The notes beneath the pieces were generated by a model. It ran no database searches and was not told the DNA's origin. It saw only the letters and a list, made by a program, of their open reading frames with translations. Below, one piece after another: positions 46,255-58,600 of a stretch of DNA of 64,000 nt (the first letter of the stretch is position 1; each line of letters starts with the position of its first letter). The DNA comes from Ditylenchus dipsaci (taxonomy: Eukaryota; Nematoda; Chromadorea; Rhabditida; Anguinidae), in NCBI GenBank assembly GCA_004194705.1, contig SADC01001289.1, positions 682,001-746,000 on the forward strand. The letters are read 5' to 3'. The translations under genes and the position numbers were made by a program.

Positions 46255-46442
46255 AAATTGTAAGGAACATTTAGTGGTTCATTTTGGTTAGTGGTTCAGA
46301 CTGAAAATACGACCAAATAACTCTCCAATTTTTGAAGTTTGAAAAGTAGCCTGGTATTAGGAACCTACTTTTCGAACTTCGAGATTGTTTTTATACAGCC
46401 AAAGAATAAAAATGAACTATCAAAATGTTCCTTACAATCTAG
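46255..46442. repeat. Inverted repeat, ATTGTAAGGAACATTT ends
   Basis: ATTGTAAGGAACATTTAGT and AAAATGTTCCTTACAAT close a hairpin of about 190 bp, with GAAGTTTGAAAAGTAG/CTACTTTTCGAACTTC near the centre. Small MITE. Confidence 0.75.
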
Positions 46443-46959
46443 GCTGCAAGCTGAGCTTGACAGGATTCAAAAAGACTCAACTTGCTTTGTAAATTGCATT
46501 CGTAGCCTCCAAGGTCAGAAAAGTATCCGGAACTGCGGAAACTTTTTAGTATTTAGGGCCAGCTCTGATTTGCCATAGCCAATCTAGAGTGTTGTTATAA
46601 ATCCTGAGGATAAAACATGTATAATATTATATGCAAAAACCGTTTCTCAAAAGTGGACTAAGCTCTGAGATGTTCCACATCTAGCCGCGCATTCGTTATT
46701 GCTACGGGGCAGACTTTTAATATAAAAAATGGGAATTTCTGATAAGCTCAGAAATACGAGAAAAAACAAATCGTGTGGTGCACACCTACTTATTTGGGGC
46801 TACAATATGGTTACAAAATTTCCCAAAAATTACTTACGTAACACGTCGAGGTAGCACCCACAAACATGCCCTGTACTCAAATTAAGGTACATATTTTCTG
46901 CGAAGGCATTAAATTTCATAAAAATTTTCTCAGCGCCTTTGGCGTCGAAGAATTGAAGT

Positions 46960-47066
46960 ATAAGCCCACATGCTCCATTAACTCCACATGCTCTAATAAC
47001 TCCACACCCTAGAGCAAGTTTGAAAAATAACTCCACATGTGGAGCTATTAGAGGAATACAGTATAT
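46960..47066 (-). mobile_element. Variable-palindrome MITE, partial (private palindrome AACTCCACA/TGTGGAGCT)
   Basis: Reading the minus strand, a worn ATACTGTATTCCTCTAATAG end is followed by AGCTCCACATGTGGAGTT, then TTTTTCAAAC, then three CACATG/CTCTAATA units. The palindrome lies at about 47,030-47,048. Confidence 0.7.
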
Positions 47067-47423
47067 AAGGTGGTTTACCTTGAGGGAACAAGGAAAAAAG
47101 TCGAATTTTGGTCAAAATTTTTTCAAAAAATCTATTTTTTGTGTAGAAAAATGTCAGAAAATACCTTTTTTAAGCATAAAAAATTACTTAGAAGACGTTT
47201 AAACACTAATTTTAAATAAATGAAAAATTCCCTGCTGCTGAAAGAATCTTCTCCATAATAACAATGCATGCGAAGGAGGAAAAGTAGGTATTAATGAAGA
47301 ACTGATAAATGCTCGAATAATTATGACATATAACTCAAAATATATTTTTTAAGTTGCTGAATTTTTTCAATAAAGATCAATTTTTTAAGTAAAAAATTGT
47401 CACAAAACTTGTTTCACTATTTA

Positions 47424-47620
47424 GGCCGGCCGGCGGACGGCCGGCGTTAGAAAATCTTAGTCAGACGGCCGGCAGACGGCCGGCGAAATTTTCAGCAAGA
47501 CGGCGAAATATTAGACGGCCGGCCGTAAGGAAAAAATTTGGACGGCCGGTCAAAAACGTCTAGGACGGGGACGGAACGCCGTCCAAATTTCAAGAAGCGC
47601 GGTCACTATGGCTACGATGT
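47424..47620. repeat. GGCCGGC-rich block
   Basis: About eight copies of GACGGCCGGC in both orientations lie in 150 bp, ending in GCGGTCACTATGG. The end matches the 29,235-29,647 element, so this looks like a GC-rich relative or a decayed copy. Confidence 0.6.
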
Positions 47621-47936
47621 AGTTATAGCGCTTTTGGAGAATTTAAAATTCAAACCAAATTAAGTTTCACCTTGTCAAAAATACTCTATTTCTTTAAATT
47701 ATTTTTTTCAAGCTCGAAATTATTCTTTCAAAAACCAAAAAGCGGTGTTGTTCTTTAATCGCACGAGTGAGTTTTCAAGCTAGCTAAAAAATTTTCAAAG
47801 CATCTGGACAAAAATTTTTTTTTGGACTTAAACAATTTTAATTAAAAAAACACCCTGTACAATCCTAGCACAGAATAAAATTAGAGTGTAGAAAATACGA
47901 TAAGTGCTAGGTCACAGTTAACAGAACATGTTTTAG

Positions 47937-50900
47937 GTTATTTTTTTCGTGACATTGTCAGTAGTGGCTGCGTGCCGCACGTCGCAAATTCTGTTTAATG
48001 TTCAAGTATTGCCTGAGTGGAAGGTGATCGGCTATGCTTATCAGCTTTTATTCACTTACAATCTCTTTTATAATTATGCCATTGACCATAGAAAGAATTA
48101 TTGCTACTCTTCAAGCCAAAGAGTATGAGAAGAAGACAATACCTTACTTTGGAGTAGTTGCATGTTCGGCAAATGTAATTAGTTTAAATACATATTCTTG
48201 CTAGGCCTGTTGCCGACTCTAGTAATTGCCTAGTCTGGCCCAGCGTGAAAATTTAAAAAAACGTAGCTTAAAGGGCAGATGAGGTTTTTGAAGAAAACTA
48301 CCCCTCAAAAAATCAGCCAACTTCTATGACTAGAGATTTGCCTAATCTAATTATTGTCTAATATTATAGCTTGGAGACACAGTGCGAGTTGCTTTAAAAG
48401 TTGTTAGAAAGCTCTTTTTCTCCACTATCTAGTGACGTAAAGACTTCTGAGAAATTATTGTTTCAAGAGCCTTTAGATAAAATTTCAAACAACTTTACGA
48501 ATTTGCGAGTACAGTTGAACATGTATACAACACCACCCCAAGAGACCGAAGAAATCCCGTGTTATCATTACGATTCGGATGGAAAGAAGATGAAATACCG
48601 TGTTATCATTGATATTCTGATGGGAACAGTTGTTGATTTTTCCGGCCCTACCGGAGTATATCCCCCGCCCGAATGAATTTTTTTAAAAGTGTTTCCAAAC
48701 ACCCTATATCGACCTAAAATTGCCTCAGGAGTTTAAAAAAGACATTATCTTTAGGTTTTGGTGAATAAAAAATTGAGTTTTGGACATTTTTAGATTTTGA
48801 CCATTTGCCTGTTTTGGCATGTTTTGGTCACTGGAACTGGGCAAAAAGAGCCTCTAAATGCATTTTTGTTCAAGAATCGGCTTGGAATTATTACCAAGGT
48901 AAGTGAGTACGCGCATATCTGACCTACCAAGCCCGTGCTCCCCCGCAGGGGGCTTGGTTGCTTGGGGTTAAGATGCGCACACCCACATACCTTAGACACA
49001 AATCACTCGAAAGTGACTCTGGATGCATGAAAAAGCATGCATACCAGAGTTTATTTATGCGGTAGGCCCCAGCTAACAAAACTATGTCCAACGTATTCTT
49101 ACTGTTCAAAATTTGCACCTTTTTGGTCCATTTCCACCCTAATACAGCCTTGAATCCTTTCAAAAACGGTCAAAATAGGTGTTTTCGGGTCGTCCCAAAA
49201 CTCAATTTTTTATTGACTAGAACACCAAAAAAATGTCTTTTCGAGCTTCTGAAGCAATTTTAGGTCGATATAGGGTGTTTGTAAGCACTTCAAAAAAAAT
49301 TTCATTTGGGCGGGGGGGAGGGGTGCGGTATACTCCGGTAGCGCCATTTTTCCTAAAACGACCCTATAACGAAGTGCCAAGTATGATATTTGTGATCTCC
49401 TTTCTCCCCTCAACGTTTCGAGCTACACAAAAATTGAAATCTTGTCTCACAAAATTTTGGCGAAAAAATTTCAAGAAATACCTTCTAAAAAGGCTCCACC
49501 TTCTGTTAAGACCCCACCTCTTGAGAGGTGTTGAAAAAAAGGCCGCATCTCAAATAAGGCCTAATAAGGCCAACAAAACATCTTCTAATAAGGTCCCGAC
49601 TCCAAAGAGGGGTTGAAAAATAAGGCCCCATGGGTCCTTATTAGAAGATATACTAAAAATTAAAAAAATGTTGACCCTGAACGTTTATCACGACTACAAT
49701 TACAGTCAAACCTCGTTATAAGATACACCCAGGGACAGACCTCAGCTGTATCTTATAACGAGGTGTATCTTATATAGAGGGTGTATCATAAGTCCTGGTA
49801 GAGGACTTACATATTTCATTTGATAACTCCTGAAAAAGGACTTACATGATACTAATAATAAGTCCTTGTACAGGACTTACATGAAACAACTACTAAGTCC
49901 TGCTGCAGGACTTAGCAGAACAAAAAGCTTTCCGCAACAAAAAGTTGAAAAATTTGCACTAAAAATGGCGGCAATTCAAAAATTTTGTATATTTTTATGG
50001 ACTGTATCTTATATCGAGTGACATTTTATTGAACGGGATCAAGCTCAGGTGTATCTTATAACGAGGTGTATCTTGTATCGAGTGTATCTTATATAGAGGG
50101 TTCATTTGCCTTAATTTAGTTCAGACCAACCAAATCTTCTTTAGGTGTATCTTATAACGAGGTGTATCTTATATCGGGTGTATCTTATAACGAGGTTTGA
50201 CTGTACAGCCATTGGCACAGTCGTTCTTTTAAGTGCTAATAAAATTTCAGATTGCTTTTGCATGTTCTATTTGCATGTATATGTCTGACCAATTGGGTAG
50301 AGCTGTTATTACAGAAGATGGCTTATTTAAATATCCAAGCCCCTATTTTACCCAGTTTTTAATTTTATATGCTTCTTTTATGATTTTTGCTACTGCTACA
50401 TCTTTTGTGGTAACATTTTTTGATGCTTAACACAGAAAATACCGTGCGTCCTAAATGTATATTCTTGTGCAGAATTTCACGAAGAACACGGTGGTGAAAA
50501 AAGTTTAAAAATAGTCACTCTATGGTGGTCACCCAGAGCAGCCTATCTGAACCGTCAATGTCACGATTTTTGTCTATGCAACTTCAAAGGGGTAGATCAT
50601 TGGGTATTTCTTCGACCACTCTGTACTACTGTTTAAACGCCAGTTTCTCATTGCGTCAAATTAATATAGTTGACGTAAAGACCAACTGGCATTGAAAATA
50701 ACTCGTATTGGTTGTCTAAAAAAGGGAGAATTAAAACAACATTTAATCTATGGAGGTCAAATTATTAGAAAGAGGGGCTCTAATTGTGTTGCCGTGGCCC
50801 TCGAAAAAACCGTCTTGGTCCCCCCTGTTGATTTTTTCATATTTTTTTCTAATTTATTTACAAAAATATTTACCCCAACACATATAGAGCCAAAAGAAGC

Positions 50901-52521
50901 TTATAAAAAATACAATATTTTTTTAATTCAAACAAAATTAATTAATAAAGAAGAGTTTATAAGTTTAGGCCTTACTTTTAATTCACAACTTTAATCGTCG
51001 CCTATATTCATTTGCTTACATGAGAAACAAGCACTCCATTCAGCAAAAATATCAATATTCTGAAAATATTCGAACTTCAATTCAACTTATTTTCATTGCC
51101 AGTGTTATGTTTTCTTGTAAGTTTTTTAAAATACAAGAAATTTCCCAATACAAGAAATAACAAGAAATTCCCCATTTTCAAATGGCCATAAACTTTTTCT
51201 AAACCGTTTTTCAAAATTCTGTTTTACGGATCGACTTTTTTCGCCGACAACACTTTTGGTATATAACCTTGGTATGTAACCTTAAAAATGCTTTTTACGA
51301 TTGGTCCACCTGTGGCTTGGGTCCTGTAATATGCATGGGCGTAGTCAGGGGGAGGAGGGATGAGGGTGCTATAGCCCCCGTCAGATTTTTCGAAAAATAT
51401 TGTTAATTAAAAACACTGTAAAACTCGAAAACGGTGTAAGGAAAATGGCCTCTCGGGGGGCTTTAGCCCCCAGTCAGATTTTTTGGCTACGCCTCTGGTA
51501 ATATGGATGGTTTCTATATGGGCAAGGACCAATTCACAGGGGTGACTAAGCGAAAACCGTGTTTTTGAGTTTATATACCAAACAAGTTCGTATCAAATAG
51601 TTTTCTTGCAGTTTTCAAACAAAGATTTGTTGGCATTGTGTTTTTTCTGTAAAATTTATAAATATTTTTTTTGCAGTTGACCGATCAATTCGTAGCTGAC
51701 ATTCCGAGCTACAAAATGAGAGGTCAACTTCAAAAAATGTTACAAATGAACTCCAAAATAACGAATTCCTGGAGATGACCATAAGGTTCGTTGTACCGAG
51801 GGTTTCGTTGTGTCGAGGGTGTGTACCATGAGTAATTCAACGTAATAACTGGCCAAATAGGCGTCAAAAAGTGTTCGTTATATAGAGGGTTCTTTATATC
51901 GAGGTTTGCCTGTATTATTTTTATACAAAAAACACTATGACACAAAATCCTCGTTTCAAAAAAAAACCGGCGTAATTTTGCGACTCCCTGAACTAAAAAA
52001 ATATTGTAGGCGAGAAAAATAGTTCTGTAAAAACACAATTTCGAAAAACAACCAAGAAAAAAGTTATGCCGATATGAAAATAGGGAATTTCTTGTTACAC
52101 CCTGTAGATCAGCTCAAACAAAAATAAATTATTTTAGCAACATGTTTGGTGCAACCGCGATAATATTTTCAGTGGCACTGCCGTCATATGGATTTTTTTT
52201 GAGACAATCACTAGCTAATGTTACTGCATTAACAAGCGCAATAATACCACTGTGTGCTATTTTGTAAGTAATTTTCTCAATTACAACTGAGAATTTGAAA
52301 AGTAAAATTTCAGTTCACACCCTGTACTTCGGAAATATACTTTGAAAAAGTATCGTCTCTTTTGGTTGATCTATACGAAAATATTTAGAAGTAGTGTTCA
52401 ACCTAATACTACCAGTTTGATGACTGGCCCAAATTCATTGCTGTCAGGCCATCAGCTTATTGTCAGCAGAGAGAGAGAAAGAGAAATTTATTTTAAGGCT
52501 TTACAAAAATCATGGGATTGA
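47937..52521 (+). CDS. Nematode-type seven-helix chemoreceptor (Sre/Srab/Sra-like), 5' part not found
   Basis: A G-protein-coupled receptor of the nematode serpentine class, expected in sensory-neuron membranes. Exons: 47937-48174, 50251-50409, 50969-51116, 52138-52263, 52314-52521. Exon 1 gives helices around VIFFVTLSVVAACR and, in a shifted frame, SFYSLTISFIIMPLTIERII then ATLQAKEYEKK. Exon 2 has CSICMYMSDQ and FTQFLILYASFMIFATATSF. Exon 3 has NRRLYSFAYM and QQKYQYSENIR, then a helix. Exon 4 has the sixth/seventh helices, and exon 5 opens FSHPVLRKYTLKKY before a polar tail and stop. The ER-x-x-AT, YQ..EN and HP motifs and the helix order fit Sre best; Srab or Sra remain possible. Exon 1 changes frame near 48,030, and the join 51116/52138 lacks one base. 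The N-terminal helices upstream were not identified. It may be a live gene with consensus errors or a recent pseudogene. Confidence 0.72.
48780..49345. repeat. GATGCGCACACCC module, paired copies, in the receptor intron
   Basis: At 48,780-49,087: TTTTGGTCACTGG, TTTTTGTTCAAGA, GTAAGTGAGTACGCGCAT, a GC-rich hairpin (GTGCTCCCCCGCAGGGGGC), GATGCGCACACCCACATACC, CACTCGAAAGTGACTCTGG and CTAACAAAACTATGT. The bases 49,190-49,345 mirror the earlier 48,640-48,800 sequence (GTAGCGCCATTTTT... against CCGGAGTATACCCCCGCCC). The open frame at 48,401-48,676 lies beside it and has no family I recognise. Confidence 0.6.
49479..49656. mobile_element. Variable-palindrome MITE, divergent (private near-palindrome AAGGCCCCATGGGTCCTT)
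   Basis: CTTCTAATAAGG units recur with a CCCC/GGGG half-site. At 49,622-49,639 a near-perfect 18-bp palindrome is followed by ATTAGAAGATA, the CTAATA-side of the terminal repeat. In the receptor intron. Confidence 0.55.
49701..50205. mobile_element. pogo-like MITE with TA target
   Basis: TACAGTCAAACCTCGTTATA and TATAACGAGGTTTGACTGTA are exact inverted ends with TA on both sides. Inside are many GGTGTATCTTATAACGAGG units and four AGTCCTNNNNNAGGACTTA hairpins (49,790-49,915). In the receptor intron, ending 45 bases before exon 50251. Confidence 0.9.
51330..51930. repeat. Repeat cluster in the receptor intron
   Basis: GGCGTAGTCAGGGGG (51,338) and TGGCTACGCCTCTG (51,482) are inverted ends of a CAGAGGCGTAGCC-type element. 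A mariner-like relic follows (TTGTTTGGC.../GAGCTACAAAATGAGAGGTC, 51,600-51,740). A pogo-like end closes the cluster (TTATATCGAGGTTTGCCTGT, 51,894-51,914). Confidence 0.6.
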
Positions 52522-53120
52522 ATGTAGTTTTCACCTGTTGAATTAGCATACCTTTGAGGCATGTCTCGAGGGGTGCGCGAGCACTTTAACCTGAGTCCCC
52601 CCACTCACTTGAACCTGAGCCTCCACCTCCCAGAAAATCAGCTTGGGATGAGTCTCAGGTTCAATTTAGCCGGGATGCGCTAATTTGAGACTTGATTGTA
52701 TTTAGAAAAGCAGTGAATATAAAAGTTGATAGATATATAAATATGTCAAATAATAAAAACTATTCCAAAATAAACACAGAAAAACCAACGCAATAAAAGC
52801 CGCCTTATCTCGACTTACCGTATTCACGCTACTAACTCCCCATGGCGAGTTTTTTAATCATCCATGAGGGATGCAGAGTTAATAAAGGTCAATACGGTGA
52901 GCCATTTTGGCGAGAGCACAGATTGCTGAAAATGCGAAAAAGCGGTTTTAAGCGCTTTGAACCTTTTTTGTAGTGAAACAAATAGAAAGCACGTTTAAAC
53001 ATTTTTCGAATATTTATTTTTAAAATGCCTAAAAATACATAGTATCAAAAAGAGCTTACAATTCAGTATACAATTGATAAAAGAACATATATCTCAAAAA
53101 TTTATTCCAAGTGGCAAAAA
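52522..53120. other. 3' flank of the receptor with two repeats
   Basis: TTGAACCTGAGCC and GGTTCAATTTAGCC (52,560-52,690) are relatives of 38,695-38,875. At 52,816-52,898 lies a short variable-palindrome MITE, TACCGTATTCACGCTACTAA, with near-palindrome AACTCCCCATGGCGAGTT at 52,834-52,851 and ending AATACGGTGA. No gene seen. Confidence 0.55.
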
Positions 53121-53425
53121 ATTAATTACAGGTTAAGAAAGAGCAGACAATTCTGGGTCGAATGGTCGAAATGGAAAAAATAAAAGTATGAACTAAATTA
53201 TTTTTTCTGACCTCTTTCATACTTTTACCTTTATGTGATATATTTTTCAAAGATTTGTTGGTAAATAATAGCTTAACAGAAACTAGAATCGCAGGGCTAT
53301 CTGATGGTGTAATCATTTTTTGAAAAAGATTGAAAAATTCTATCTAAAAACGCAAAACCAAAATTTGAAAGCAAATTTGCACCAAAAAGAAATCATTTTG
53401 CACCAAAAAAATCAATATCCAAAAA
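53121..53425. mobile_element. GCACCAAAAA/AAAGTATGAAC fold-back relic
   Basis: AAAAGTATGAACTAAATTA and TCATACTTTTACCTTTATG form the centre. The right arm AACAGAAACTAGAATCGCAG ... TTTGCACCAAAAA is shared with the better copy at 56,186-56,633. The left arm is shortened. Confidence 0.6.
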
Positions 53426-53564
53426 TTTTGTTTGATGGATAAGTGTTATTATTATTATTTCTTTTATTTTTGCATTCAGGTGTACGCACTGCTTTTATTC
53501 AAATAAGAGCTGTATTAATCATGGCCTTAGGCAGAAAAATGCCATTCTCACGAAAATTCAGTGT

Positions 53565-53735
53565 GAGAGTGAGAGTGCGTGAGTGCTCACTCTCACTCAC
53601 TGAGGTTCTCACTTTGAGTGGGCTCACTCTAACACTTATCTGATATAAGCAATATGCTAGCATATACTCGGAAAATGAGCAAATGCTTGGGCATACGCTC
53701 AAAATCAATTTGCTAGAGCATTTAGAAAAATTGAA
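53565..53735. repeat. GTGAGAGTGAGAG / CACTCTCACTCAC inverted low-complexity repeat
   Basis: GAGTG and CACTC pentamers alternate over 70 bp and are followed by ATGCTAGCATATACTCGG/AGCAAATGCTTGGGCATACG, related to 31,930-32,180. Similar CACTCTC stretches lie at 62,066-62,140. Confidence 0.5.
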
Positions 53736-54593
53736 AAAGTGCAGCGAATGAGCAAGAAAATCAGTGATGCGAGATAGTCTAGTATTTTCTTTGAAAAAAA
53801 ATCGATGCCAGTGTGCACATCTGTAGATGTCTGGCAGTGCATTAATTTTTCAAATTCAGCTTCATTCATAGTCATTTCGGCAGTCAGCAAAAAATTTAAT
53901 TTTTTCATAAATTTTTCTGCTTTAAATTTTTTTTCACTTTAGTTTTAGGCACTTGTTCGGTTGCGGGCCTTTAGTCAAATTTGACTTTCTATCAACTGTA
54001 GAACTTCTTTTTCGTTTTTTCAGGCTCAGGTCTCAGGCTCAAGGTAAGGCCAGCGTATGTTAGCCGAAACTAGGAAAGGTCTCGTGCACTTTTTCCGAGC
54101 TCTGGTACTAACATTCATATTTAATGAAGGGGTCCTATAAAGGGGTTTATAAAGGTATCCCCAACCGAACAAGTTCTAAAATTTTATATTAAAAAAATAA
54201 GTCTTACTTGTTTAATTCTTACACTTTGTTCGACTCTTTCTACTTATTAATTTTAAGATTTTCAGACTAGATTATAGGCCGAAAAGTTCGATGTTTGTAT
54301 AGGAAAACTTCGCCTTGGCCTTCCGAACTTGATTAACCTTGACCCCAGTATACATTTTTCTGAATATCCAGATAGTGTCTGAAATAACATAAACCAGCCA
54401 AACTAGAAGAATATTGAGTTGTGCTAAAGTACACTATTTGGCCAGGACCAAAAGGAACTTTTTTGAGGTCTCAGTATTTCATAGGCCCTAAACGATAGAA
54501 AGGCCAAAAAAGTGTTCTACCTTGGCCCCTCTGGCTTTTGGTCATTTTTCGACTTAAACACCTTTGTTGAACCCAAAAATATGGAATTTGAAC
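53736..54593. other. Intergenic, no gene seen
   Basis: AT-rich. Half of a GGCCAGCGTATGTTAG-type MITE lies at 54,020-54,100. Nothing else recognised. Confidence 0.45.
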
Positions 54594-55114
54594 ATAGTTT
54601 TGTTAACTGGGCCTACAGCATGAAAAAACTTTGGTATGCATGCATTTTTCATGCATTCAGAGTCACTTTCGAGTGATTTGTGTCTAAGGTATGTGGGTGT
54701 GCGCATCTCAACTCCAAGCCCCAAGCGACCTGCGCCCCCGAAGGGGGAGCGGGAGCATTATACACCACTGCTTCAGATGGTTTTGGGGTTTAATATGATT
54801 TCGGACGATCTAGGGTATTTTCGGGTGGTTATGGTGTCTGAGCATGCTTTTAGATATTGATGATGGTTCTGGAGAACTCAGCGTGATTTTTACGGTTAAA
54901 GATGGTTCTAGACAAGTTCTCTACAAATCTTTTTAAAAGTACAATTCCCATCAAGCCCCCTGTGCCTCCTTCGGCGGCGTAGAGGGCTTGGAGTTGAGAT
55001 GCGCACACCCACATTCCTTAAACACAAATCACTCGAAAGCGACTCTGGATGCATAAAAAATGTATGCATACCAGAGTTTATTTATGCGGTAGGCTTCAGT
55101 TAACAAAACTATGT
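54594..55114. mobile_element. Fold-back element of the GATGCGCACACCC module
   Basis: AACATAGTTTTGTTAACTGG (54,594) pairs with CAGTTAACAAAACTATGTT (55,114). The arms carry GTGGGTGTGCGCATCTCAAC and its complement, and each arm ends in its own GC-rich segment (CGCCCCCGAAGGGGGAGCGG; TGCCTCCTTCGGCGGCG). The middle has five TGGTTNTGGNG-type units. Confidence 0.8.
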
Positions 55115-55611
55115 TCAAGTTCTTTCTTTTTTGGGCAATTAGGTACTCTTTCCGGTTGGTTTATTGTATAAGACCAAGGCAAAATGTGAGAATTTTGATC
55201 AATTTTTTTTTAAATCCATTATGAATGTAGGAAAGTTCAACAAAACCAGTTTTCTATCGTTTTGAGCATGTACAAATCATTTAGAATACGTTTAAACACT
55301 ATTCTCAGATAAGTAAAAATCCGAAAAAATTCATATCACCGTAGATATCTTTGGTGACAACTTTAGTTTTTAAAAGGTTTTTCGCCGAATCGAGCAAATA
55401 AATAAAACAACTTTCTTTACAAAAGCACTTCCACTTTTTAGAGCCTTAACGAAGCACAAATATTTAAATAACTTAACTAAACTCGAACTTGACTTATTAA
55501 ACCAAGACTTACAATTTTCATTTGACTTGACTGAGTCGACAAACAAGTTTTTTTTTTAATTTTTAAATAGAACACAATTTTTATTATAGATAAAATGACA
55601 AATCGAGGAAA

Positions 55612-58600
55612 ATGTTCGAATATTTTATTCAGTATTTATTTTTTCAATTAGCTATAATACTATTGCTTGTGACAAATGTCATGCCAGTTCGAAAAAATCA
55701 TAAAGGTAACTTTTACTTTTCAGGCCGGTAAACACAGATTTAGGATAATTCTATTTTGTTTCTGCTTTGAATAGGCTTCTTTCGTATATTTTTTTATCAC
55801 TACCATATTTTCTTTAATGGCCGGCAGTCTCAGATAACCCGAAAACCCCTGTGCTTTGAGGGTCTGTATCTAAGGAGAGAGTAAATATTGGCCAAAGCTG
55901 TCTTTTTGCATTTTCTTCACTCTCACGAGCGCTACCGATTTCGCTTTTTGGGTTTCGGATTTTCACCCGAAAATCTCGATATTGATTCCAAAATTTTCAG
56001 ACTTTAGGCGATAAAAAAATAATCCGTCATATCGACTTATTAGACAAAATAGAGTATATGTTTTAAGTAGGGTTAAATTTAGTCGGTTCTTTTGGATCGG
56101 TTGGTTAAAAAAACCTTCTTTTCAAAGCCGGTTTTCGGTTCCGTTCTTTTTCAAAAATTTTCGGTCGGTTAACCGACCTGTAACATAATTTTTGGGACAA
56201 TACTTTTTTGGCGCAAATCCACTTTTTTTTGGCGCAAATTTCTGTTTTGCGTAAATAGATTAAAAAATTTCAACTTTTCTGAAAAATTTTGACATCATCA
56301 TGTAGCTCTGCTCTTCTAGTTTCTGATGAGGTATCATTTATTGCATCATCTTTGAAAAATGTGATATAAAAAGGTAAAAGTATGAACCAAATTGTTGCTC
56401 TGATTTGGTTCATACTTTTACCTTTTTATATCATATTTTATAAAGATGATGCAATAAATGATACCTTCACAGAAACTAGAAGAGCAGGGCTACATGATGA
56501 TGTCAAAAATTTTCCGAAAAGATGAAAATTTTTAATCTAATTACGCAAAACAAAAATTTGCGCCAAAAAAGTGGATTTGCGCCAAAAAATGTTTTTGCGC
56601 CAAAAAAAAGTATTGTCCTAATTTTTGTCAACGCCATAAAAAATTTATGCCATGAAAATATCATAAATAAACCAATATTTTGCTAAACCCGTTTTTCGGT
56701 TTTCTCGGTTTTTTTGAAACCGGTTTTTGGTTTCAGTTTATTGGACAAAAAACCCGGTTTTCGGTTAACCGACTTGTTCGGTTAACCGACCGAATCCAAC
56801 CCTAGTTTTGAGGCTTAAAGGGGCATGGTCACCTGATACAAATTTTTTTCCGAATCATTGAACTAGTGTACGAATTTTTCAACTTGGTTTCTAACAAAAC
56901 TATACCTAAAATTAAATTCTAGACCTTGTTTTGTTAGAAACCAATCTGAAAAAAGCTGTACATAAGTTCAATGATTCGAAAAAAATTTTGAATTGGCGGG
57001 GACAAATTCAAAAACAGGTGACCATGCCCTTTTAAAATCAACGTAGGCTATCATATGTTAGCTGGACTAAAAAATTTCTTACGCGATCTTCCGTACTTTA
57101 GATTGAAGAAATTTTAGAGTAGATGTCTTTATAAACTAAAAATATTTGGAACCGCAAAGCTTCGTGGTAAATATTTTTGCAATAACACCTGATGTAGAGC
57201 GTTAATCACTCTAGAAACAGAAGGGCATAGCTCAGTGGCTAATAACTGCATATGAAGCACAAAGAACTCCAAAAAGTTCAAAGTACATTATAATCTCATG
57301 CTTTATGGACTTTGTGGGCAGAAAATGGGTCATAAAACGGCAAAATCATTTTTGTCAACAATTTTACCGTGGGGCATTTTTCAGCGAATTAGGGGGCATT
57401 TTTCAGTAATTAGGGGGCAATTCAAATCAGGGGCATTTTTCAGTAATTAGGGGCAAAATTAAATACCACCCCTTATTTTAGGCACAATACGTTTCAATCT
57501 GAAGTCCTGACTGGAAAATGTCGTACGAAAGACGGCAACAATCCTCACATATTTTAACCTACTTTGTTATATTTGTTAAAGCCCTATTCATATTTGGACA
57601 CTCATACATTCGGACACGGGACACGAGACTATTTTTCATACACTTTTTTGTCTCTATCTCGGCTCCCAGCCATCATTTTTTACCGCTTATATCAAATCCA
57701 TAATAAAATTGACCCTGCTCTACAACACAAGAAAACAGATTTGCCATAATTACTATCAAAAATGGTTTTTGGGCTGTCCCGCAGGTCAATGTACCGCAAA
57801 ACAAATCCCAAGATTTGTCTCGCGGGACAGGACGTGAAAGACAGCTGAAAATCATTTCTGAATGTCTGAACAGTGTATATTAGTTCTAATGTGTAGAGCA
57901 GGATCGATTTTCCCTGAAATCTGTAACAAGGATTGAGAAATGTGTGTGTCCCGTGGCTTTCCGAGCACTTGACACGTGTCTCGTATCCCGCGGGTGTATG
58001 AATAGGGCTAAAAAAGTGCTATCTAACCTAGATTTAGAGTTAATTTCAGCGTTGTGAGTCAAAACTCTGATATCTAATCCTAAAATCTGGTTTCTTTCAG
58101 ATTTCTCTAATTTAAAAAAAAAATTGAGAGAAAAGAGACTTCCTTTAACTGGTCTAAATTTTAATTAAATTTAAAACGTTACAACAACATTTTAGTAACA
58201 TGTTGAAGCGCAGCTTAATATCTACAAAATTTATGAAACAGAATAATTATTAAACATCTGAGTGTTGAGATATAGCCTTTTGAAAATAATCCATTTCTTT
58301 AAAAATGACTAAACCCGAAAAACTTGGATTTTGCTTTTTTATATTCATATTTTAAAAGGCTATATCTCAACACTCAGATTGTCAAAACTTATGTTGTCTA
58401 ACAAGGCAACCTCGCGAACTTGTTTTTCACTAGTAAATTGGAGTTTGGTTTCATTAGATAGCCAGTATGCGACTTTCAGTCAAATTCTTTCAGATCTCGT
58501 GCCCATAGGCCAAAAAGTTGGGATGAGAAGGTTAGTAAAAAATTGAAAAATCGTGGGGCCTTTTATAACTAGGTTACAGGTTCGAATACTACTGGGTGCA

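Noticed and set aside
57225..57300. tRNA gene candidate
   Set aside because: Only an A-box-like start is present. No B box or pairing acceptor stem follows.
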